Assembly (NCBI GenBank): GCA_043767025.1
Contig: JAYUHK010000021.1
Coordinates: 1 to 6,752 of the forward strand
DNA length: 6,752 nt
Origin: JAYUHK01 sp043767025
GTDB lineage: Bacteria; Bacteroidota; Bacteroidia; Chitinophagales; Saprospiraceae
Reading direction: 5' to 3'
The notes beneath the pieces were generated by a model. It was not told where the DNA came from and searched no databases. It saw only the letters and a list, made by a program, of their open reading frames with translations. A program made the position numbers and the translations under genes. Position 1 is the stretch's first letter; each line of letters begins with the position of its first letter. This document shows, piece by piece, positions 1 through 5,039 of this stretch.

Positions 1-2
1 AC

Positions 3-1061
3 TATAGTAATATGGTAAATGGAGTAACTACCTATGATTTGACTTCTTTACAAAGGCATATTTTGGGAATATCGCGTATTACAAATCCGTACAAACTCAT
101 TGCAGCAGATGTAAATAGGTCTGGTACTATCAATTCTTTGGATTATCGCCTAATTAAAAGATTAATTCTTCGAGTAGTAAATGACTTTCCGAATGGCGAA
201 AGTTGGGTGTATGTGCCTGCTTATTTCCAGTTTCCTGACTCTACGCAGCCGACGGCAAGCCCGTGGATTGATAGAAAATTTAATTTACCTCTCACTCGTG
301 ACATAGATAGTTTAGATTATGTGGCTATAAAATTAGGTGATATCGATGGTTCGGCAAGCAATTCCGACTTTATGGCTACTGAAGAACACGGCGGCGCGCA
401 GTTTGTCTATGAATCCGAAGAGCAATTCGTGTCGGCAGGCGAGATATTCACCTTTTCTTTGTATCCTACCGAACATGAAACTCTTGAAGGCGTGCAAATA
501 AATTTTGAAATCAATACGGATTTGGTGGAAATAGAAAATATAAATGCGCCGACACTCGAAAATTTTGATAAAGATTCTTGGAATCAATCCAATCAAAATC
601 TTTATGTATCGTGGGTAGGGGAGAAAGCAACCGAGATAGAAAAAGAGAAAGCTGTCATAAATGTGACGGGCAAAGCCAAGCAAAATTGTTTTTTGAGCAA
701 CGCCATAAAATTGTCACAAAAAGACCTCAAATCAGAAATTTATAACACGAAAAATAAAATCCGTCCTACTGTCTTGAATTGCGTAGCTAAAAATTTGGGC
801 AATGGAGATGTCAGTATTTCGCCCAATCCCGTCGGCGACGCGCCCGCAGAAATTAGCGTCAATTTAGCGTCCGACGCATCGCTTTCTATTACACTTTTGG
901 ACGTATTGGGACGACAAGTGCGCAAGGTATATGATGGTGTCGGAAAAGTCGGAGCCAACAAATTTTCTTTCAATTCCGATGGCTTGATGCGTGGAAATTA
1001 TTTTATGAAAGTGAGTTCGGATGGAAAAATTCTCAAAACATTGAAAGTCACAAAGTTGTAA
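3..1061 (+). CDS. Secreted dockerin/cohesin-like protein with T9SS type A sorting domain (5' partial)
   Basis: The frame is open to the left edge, so the N-terminus (expected signal peptide and possibly further domains) is missing; the ATG at 12 is internal, because the residues around it align with the middle of the paralogue at 1086-2876. Modules in order: a dockerin-like region (about 12-360) with a degenerate first half ending in HILGI, a canonical calcium-loop pattern DVNRSGTINSLD at 108-143 and a third GDIDGS site near 336-353; a cohesin-like beta-sandwich region (about 417-795) starting 'SAGEIFTFSL' and containing 'ETLEGVQINFEINTDL'; and a T9SS type A C-terminal sorting domain (about 810-1061) with SPNP, DVLGR, GNYF and a final KTLKVTK. 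The sorting domain is known to direct export through the outer membrane and surface attachment or release. The stop is TAA and the paralogue follows after 24 bases. The cohesin assignment is inferred from pattern and is less certain than the sorting domain. The ligand is unknown. Confidence 0.88.
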   Translation, partial: YSNMVNGVTTYDLTSLQRHILGISRITNPYKLIAADVNRSGTINSLDYRLIKRLILRVVNDFPNGESWVYVPAYFQFPDSTQPTASPWIDRKFNLPLTRDIDSLDYVAIKLGDIDGSASNSDFMATEEHGGAQFVYESEEQFVSAGEIFTFSLYPTEHETLEGVQINFEINTDLVEIENINAPTLENFDKDSWNQSNQNLYVSWVGEKATEIEKEKAVINVTGKAKQNCFLSNAIKLSQKDLKSEIYNTKNKIRPTVLNCVAKNLGNGDVSISPNPVGDAPAEISVNLASDASLSITLLDVLGRQVRKVYDGVGKVGANKFSFNSDGLMRGNYFMKVSSDGKILKTLKVTKL

Positions 1062-1085
1062 ACAAATTTAAAATTATAATATCTC

Positions 1086-2876
1086 ATGAAAAAAATTAAA
1101 TTACTTTTACTGTTCGCCGCCACAATCGCCGTCCAGTCGCTTTTTGCGTTGAACGCGCCCAATTTTACGGTGACGAATTACGCAGGCGTGTCTAAAAACC
1201 TTTACACCGACTATCTCAACCAAAATAAAACGGTGGTCATCAAATTGTTCTTTACGCAGTGTCCGCCTTGTCAGCAAATTGCGCCACAAGTCCAGACTTT
1301 ATACCAACAGTGGGGTTCTGGCGGAGCTGGTGTGGAGTTTATTAGCCTCGCCATTTACGCCAATTCTGGCAATACCAACGTGGCAGTTCACAACTATGAC
1401 GTGCAGTACAATCAGGCTTTTTTGGGCTTCGGTCACGACGGTGGCAGTATCGCTGCGTCACAGCCTTACACGTCGGGACAGTTTGGCGCGTTTGAAGGCA
1501 CACCGACTTTTATTGTTATTGCGCCCAACAAATCAGTGCAGTTTTATCCGCATGGCAACACGCAAGCCGAAACTATCGCCGCCGTAGATGCAGCTATCGT
1601 GGCGACAGGAAAAGTAAAACCTTCCTCATTTTACGTCAGTGGTAGAGTGAGCGCACTCAACGGAAATAACTGCAAAACAGCTATCACAAATTGGCAAATA
1701 AATCCAAATTCTTCGGGTTCGGTTGGACTGGATTCTTTGACTGGAAGATATAAATTTAAGCCCGATTCGACCTTGACGAGCGGTGTTTTGACGTTGAGAG
1801 TTTCTAAAAATGACAATATTCGCGATGGTATTTCGACGATAGATATTATTCAAATCCAAAAACACATATTGGGTATTAGGCCATTAGATTCGCCTTACAA
1901 ATTGATTGCTGCTGATATCAATAGTTCTGGAACTGTGAGTGGTTTTGACATCATTGAGTTGCGAAAAATAATACTTTACATTACCGACACTTTCCCAAAT
2001 AATAAATCTTGGCGTTTTATTGATTCTCGTTATGCCTTTCCAGACCCAAATAATCCGTGGACTATGGTATTTCCTGAAACATTCCCACCGATTAATCTTC
2101 CGCTCACTAATAATATTGATACCATAGATTTTGTTGGGGTCAAAATTGGGGACGTGAATTTGAGTGGCTCTTATAATTGTTTGACGGGTGGAAACACAGA
2201 AGAACACAGTGCGGCATTTGGTGTAGCCACAGAAGACCGAGCTTTGAAAGCGGGTGAAGAATTTACGGTTTCGCTTGCAGCTACCGAAAATGAAACTTTA
2301 GAAGGCTTGCAACTTAATTTTGAGATAAATACCGACTTGGCAGAAGTCAAGCAAATTAATTCCGAGTCTTTGAAAAATTTCAACCAAAACTCTTGGAACC
2401 AACGCCAAAATAATATTTACATTTCGTGGAGTGAAGCAATTCCGACGGCGATAGAAAAAGAAAAATCGTTGATAACTGTGACAGGGCGTGCAAAGCAAAA
2501 TTGCTCTTTGAGCCAAGTGCTGTCGCTTTCGCAAAATCGGATAAAATCTGAACTTTACAACGATAAAAATGAAACACGCAGCGTTGATCTGAGCTATGCT
2601 ATCAAAAACTTAAAATCAGACGACTTTCAGTTATCTCCAAACCCAGTTGGCGATTTGCCAGCAGTGCTTACGGTTCGCTTGGACTCGGAGGCTTCAATGT
2701 CAGTGTTGGTTTTTGACGTGTTGGGACGACCGATTCAGACTGTTTTTGAAGGCATTGCGAAAGCTGGAACCAACAGATTCGAGCTTTCTACTTCGGATTG
2801 GAGAGGCGGAAATTATTTTGTAAAAATAACAACCGATGGCAAAATATCAAAAACTCTAAAAGTCACAAAAATATAG
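1086..2876 (+). CDS. Exported thioredoxin-like protein with dockerin-like, cohesin-like and T9SS type A sorting modules
   Basis: This complete 596-residue protein starts at an ATG followed by a clear signal peptide (KKIK, hydrophobic 6-20, likely cleavage after A21). Residues 24-175 resemble the TlpA/ResA thioredoxin family: 'APNFTV' near the start, a CPPC redox motif at 59-62 and a GTP motif whose P140 fits the cis-proline. Residues about 176-241 look like a carboxypeptidase-regulatory-type beta domain ('LDSLTGRYKF'). A dockerin-like region follows (about 242-364) with a degenerate first half before HILGI, a canonical loop D277-D288 and a third D356-x-N-x-S-G site. Residues about 386-510 are cohesin-like ('KAGEEFTVSL', 'ETLEGLQLNFEINTDL'), and 513-596 form the T9SS type A sorting domain (SPNP 517-520, DVLGR, GNYF, KTLKVTK). 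It should pass the inner membrane by Sec and the outer membrane by T9SS. Disulfide exchange outside the cell is inferred from the CPPC motif; no partner is visible. The 24-base gap to the preceding paralogue suggests co-transcription. Confidence 0.93.
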   Translation: MKKIKLLLLFAATIAVQSLFALNAPNFTVTNYAGVSKNLYTDYLNQNKTVVIKLFFTQCPPCQQIAPQVQTLYQQWGSGGAGVEFISLAIYANSGNTNVAVHNYDVQYNQAFLGFGHDGGSIAASQPYTSGQFGAFEGTPTFIVIAPNKSVQFYPHGNTQAETIAAVDAAIVATGKVKPSSFYVSGRVSALNGNNCKTAITNWQINPNSSGSVGLDSLTGRYKFKPDSTLTSGVLTLRVSKNDNIRDGISTIDIIQIQKHILGIRPLDSPYKLIAADINSSGTVSGFDIIELRKIILYITDTFPNNKSWRFIDSRYAFPDPNNPWTMVFPETFPPINLPLTNNIDTIDFVGVKIGDVNLSGSYNCLTGGNTEEHSAAFGVATEDRALKAGEEFTVSLAATENETLEGLQLNFEINTDLAEVKQINSESLKNFNQNSWNQRQNNIYISWSEAIPTAIEKEKSLITVTGRAKQNCSLSQVLSLSQNRIKSELYNDKNETRSVDLSYAIKNLKSDDFQLSPNPVGDLPAVLTVRLDSEASMSVLVFDVLGRPIQTVFEGIAKAGTNRFELSTSDWRGGNYFVKITTDGKISKTLKVTKI

Positions 2877-2883
2877 ATTATGT

Positions 2884-2926
2884 AAAAAAGTGTCGAGCAA
2901 AATACAAATGCTCGACGCTTTTTTTT
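2884..2926. terminator. Bidirectional rho-independent terminator between convergent genes
   Basis: An 11-base-pair stem pairs 2889-2899 (AGTGTCGAGCA) with 2909-2919 (TGCTCGACGCT), with one G-U wobble and a 9-base loop. It is followed by a T run to 2926 and preceded by an A run from 2884, so transcripts from either strand see a GC-rich hairpin followed by U residues. It lies 7 bases after the stop of the plus-strand gene and 13 bases beyond the stop of the minus-strand gene. Confidence 0.88.
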
Positions 2927-2939
2927 ATCAAAATTTAGT

Positions 2940-4394
2940 CTAAAATTTTATTTGTCGCACGTCGCTGTGCTGGCTCAAATATCGCCGTATCAACCTCTGA
3001 ATATCGGGGTGGTTAGGAAACTTTTTGATAGAATTTTTCAAATCTTCCAGCGAGTTCTGTTCTTCTTTTTCTACAAACCCAAAACCACAATATTTGCCAT
3101 TTTCTATCAGCACCGCAGCGAACTCCGACGGAGTCCTACCTCGCTGAAGCAAAATAAAATTCTCTTTGCCCAAAGCAGCATTTATTTTATCCAACGCTTT
3201 CACTGCCCGAAGATTGTAGGTTTCGGGAGCTTCTTGCCCACAACACGCGCCTGCGCACTGTTTTACTTTGAATAAAAAGCAGGAAGCATTTTCTTCGCCG
3301 CTCTCAAAGTGACAAAGTTTTTGACAAAGTTCCTGCACTTGCGACTGTTTTTTTAGCTGCGCCCGCGCGTCGTTGAGTGTAGGAAACTCTGCGGCTAACT
3401 GCATTTTTTTTCGGTGTTGCGCCGTATTTTTTACTGCAAAAAAACACAAAAAGCCTTCCAAATTGGTGTAAGAAAAAATCCCGTAAGGAAAAAATTGTTT
3501 TCGTTGTGCCTTATTGACCGACGGTTTGAGCCGTTTTATTTCGTAATCTTCGAGCAATAAAGCGACCAATTCGCTGCCAGTTATTTCGTAAGAAAAATCG
3601 TGAACTTTGCGTTGCAGCGTAGCGGCTTTTTCGGTTTGGTCAGTAAAATGCTCTGTCACACGGCGACGAATATCTATACTTTTTCCGACATAAATCACAT
3701 CTCCGTCACTGTCGTACAGGTAATAAACTCCGCACTCCTCGGGCAGCGATTGTAACTTTTCAAGACTGATATTAGCGGGTAAATTTGACTCTTTGATGCC
3801 TGTATGCAGCCATTTTTTTCTATCGTCTTCGGAGTTTTGGAGTGCCAATATTTTTTCAAAAAGCACCACTGTAGCCTGCACGTCCGCCATAGCGCGGTGA
3901 CGGTCGGACACTTTTATGTTGAAGTGTTTGATTAGATTGCCTAAACTGTACGACCGAATACCCGGAAAATATTGGCGACTCAGACGGACGGTGCAAAGAC
4001 ATTTTCGAGTGAAAGCGAAGCCGAGCCGGGCAAATTCTTCCCGCACAAATCCGTAGTCGAATCGCACATTGTGGGCTACGAAAACAGTATTTTCCGTTAT
4101 TTCAACGATTTTTTTGGCAACTTCATAGAATTTTGGTGCATTTGCCACCATTTCGTTGTTTATTCCTGTCAGGTTCGTGATATTGTATGGAATATTTCGC
4201 TCTGGATTCAACAATGTTTCGTAGGAGTCCACTATTTTTTCTCCGTCGTGAATTACGATAGCTATTTCGGTAATTTTTTCGGAGTTGGCTTTTCCTCCCG
4301 TAGTTTCGATGTCAATAATGGCGTAAAGTGTCCGTTTAGTATTCAAAGTAATGATTTTTTGCAAAAATAAGAAAAAAATAAAATCTTGTGTCAC
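2940..4394 (-). CDS. DEDDh exonuclease (DnaQ/PolC epsilon-like) fused to UvrC/Cho-type GIY-YIG nuclease
   Basis: This 484-residue protein joins two nuclease domains. Residues 23-182 are a DnaQ-like 3'-5' exonuclease with D28 and E30 (DIETTG), D113 (NVRFDYGF) and H166/D171 (HRAMAD), the full DEDDh set. Residues about 217-300 are a GIY-YIG domain like that of UvrC and Cho: GVY at 222-224, YVGK at 235-238, and R245, E282 and N294 at the spacings of the catalytic residues of Thermotoga UvrC. Further on, C361, C372, C380 and C384 match the spacing of the UvrC [4Fe-4S] cysteines closely. Both active sites appear intact. Fusions of this kind are commonly annotated in Bacteroidota as an epsilon-subunit-like exonuclease, but a repair role is inferred and true polymerase proofreading is doubtful. 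The start is uncertain: the outer start is GTG at 4394, which adds a hydrophobic 16-residue leader, while TTG at 4346 would begin six residues before the exonuclease fold. The stop is TAG at 2942-2940. It is transcribed alone, convergent with the upstream pair. Confidence 0.93.
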   Translation of the reverse strand: MTQDFIFFLFLQKIITLNTKRTLYAIIDIETTGGKANSEKITEIAIVIHDGEKIVDSYETLLNPERNIPYNITNLTGINNEMVANAPKFYEVAKKIVEITENTVFVAHNVRFDYGFVREEFARLGFAFTRKCLCTVRLSRQYFPGIRSYSLGNLIKHFNIKVSDRHRAMADVQATVVLFEKILALQNSEDDRKKWLHTGIKESNLPANISLEKLQSLPEECGVYYLYDSDGDVIYVGKSIDIRRRVTEHFTDQTEKAATLQRKVHDFSYEITGSELVALLLEDYEIKRLKPSVNKAQRKQFFPYGIFSYTNLEGFLCFFAVKNTAQHRKKMQLAAEFPTLNDARAQLKKQSQVQELCQKLCHFESGEENASCFLFKVKQCAGACCGQEAPETYNLRAVKALDKINAALGKENFILLQRGRTPSEFAAVLIENGKYCGFGFVEKEEQNSLEDLKNSIKKFPNHPDIQRLIRRYLSQHSDVRQIKF

Positions 4395-4403
4395 TCTATT
4401 TTA

Positions 4404-5039
4404 CCCAACGCTCGTGAATGAAGTTAAATGCTAATTTTTTAGAAGAATTTATCCCATATACCAGCCTTTCCAATCCCAAGATTTGCGTCCAATTCCAGAA
4501 AAAGAAGTAATAATATTTTATTTATCAAAAAAAATATATTAAAGTGACATAGTTGAAAAATATAAAAAATGACAATATCTCAAAAATAAGTCGTAAAGCC
4601 CCAAGATAGTTATCCAATTTAGGCGTATGGATATTTATATATAATTTTTTTTTTGAAAATAGATGACAAAAAACTTGCACAGCAAGAGACAATCATATAC
4701 CTTTACCCGAAGTTACGTAATAGAAAGCGCAATCACTTGTGTTTAGTGGTTTTATAAGACTGTAGTATTTCCCCCAATACATGGTTTCCTGCGTTGAAAG
4801 CTACCGTTGCTGTTCTCCAAAAAACAAACTTTTATATTTATTCTTCAGAGCAATATGGTTTTTGAAGCATAAGATTTAGTTAGTGCCACTGTTTTGCTGG
4901 CATCACGAAATTTCACACTGTTTATTTTATAGCTGGCTTTTATAGTTTATGTTTTTACAAGATTCCGCTTTTACGATTTATAGCGGTTACGATATTTTTA
5001 CGATTTTTACTTATTTTACTTTAACCAAACTTTATTCTC
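4404..5039. other. AT-rich intergenic spacer without a supported gene
   Basis: This spacer separates the 5' end of the minus-strand nuclease gene from the 5' end of the plus-strand adhesin gene, so it must hold both promoters. Open frames are all short (about 30 codons or less) and without convincing starts. Visible details are a run of ten T at 4645-4654, a small hairpin at 4674-4686 next to an A run, and three TTACGAT heptamers at 4971-5004. I see no tRNA, no riboswitch-like fold, and no plus-strand match to the Bacteroidota TAnnTTTG promoter element. Two short minus-strand stretches (4452-4517 and 4736-4831) read like protein fragments and may be decayed coding sequence, but this is weak. 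Confidence 0.6.
4971..5004 (+). repeat. Three direct TTACGAT heptamers upstream of the adhesin gene
   Basis: Identical TTACGAT copies lie at 4971-4977, 4987-4993 and 4998-5004, with 16 and 11 bases between their starts, in a T-rich stretch ending 35 bases before the ATG at 5040. The position fits a promoter or untranslated leader. A regulator-binding role is only a guess, and T-rich low-complexity sequence could produce such repeats by chance. Confidence 0.45.

Noticed and set aside
12..14. ATG as the true start of the first gene.
   Set aside because: The frame is open to the window edge and the residues before and after the ATG align with the middle of the dockerin module of the neighbouring paralogue; a start here would lack a signal peptide despite a T9SS sorting domain.
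4418..4510. Short plus-strand frame from an ATG (30 codons).
   Set aside because: Too short, no recognisable product, and composition consistent with chance.
4581..4588. TATTTTTG on the minus strand, an exact match to the Bacteroidota -7 element TAnnTTTG, upstream of the nuclease gene.
   Set aside because: No TTTG/TTG partner sits at the expected spacing of about 19-21 bases, and the leader would be near 180 bases or more; a match of this kind is expected by chance in AT-rich DNA.
4668..4686. Small hairpin CTTGC-ACA-GCAAG beside an A run, which would look like a minus-strand terminator.
   Set aside because: The stem is only five base pairs and no minus-strand gene lies to its right that would need ending there.
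4781..4879. Short plus-strand frame from an ATG (32 codons) with several cysteines.
   Set aside because: No ribosome-binding or promoter signal and no recognisable motif; likely chance.
4884..4902. Inverted repeat TGCCA/TGGCA with a nine-base loop.
   Set aside because: A five- to six-base stem without a U run or conserved context is not enough to call a regulatory RNA element.
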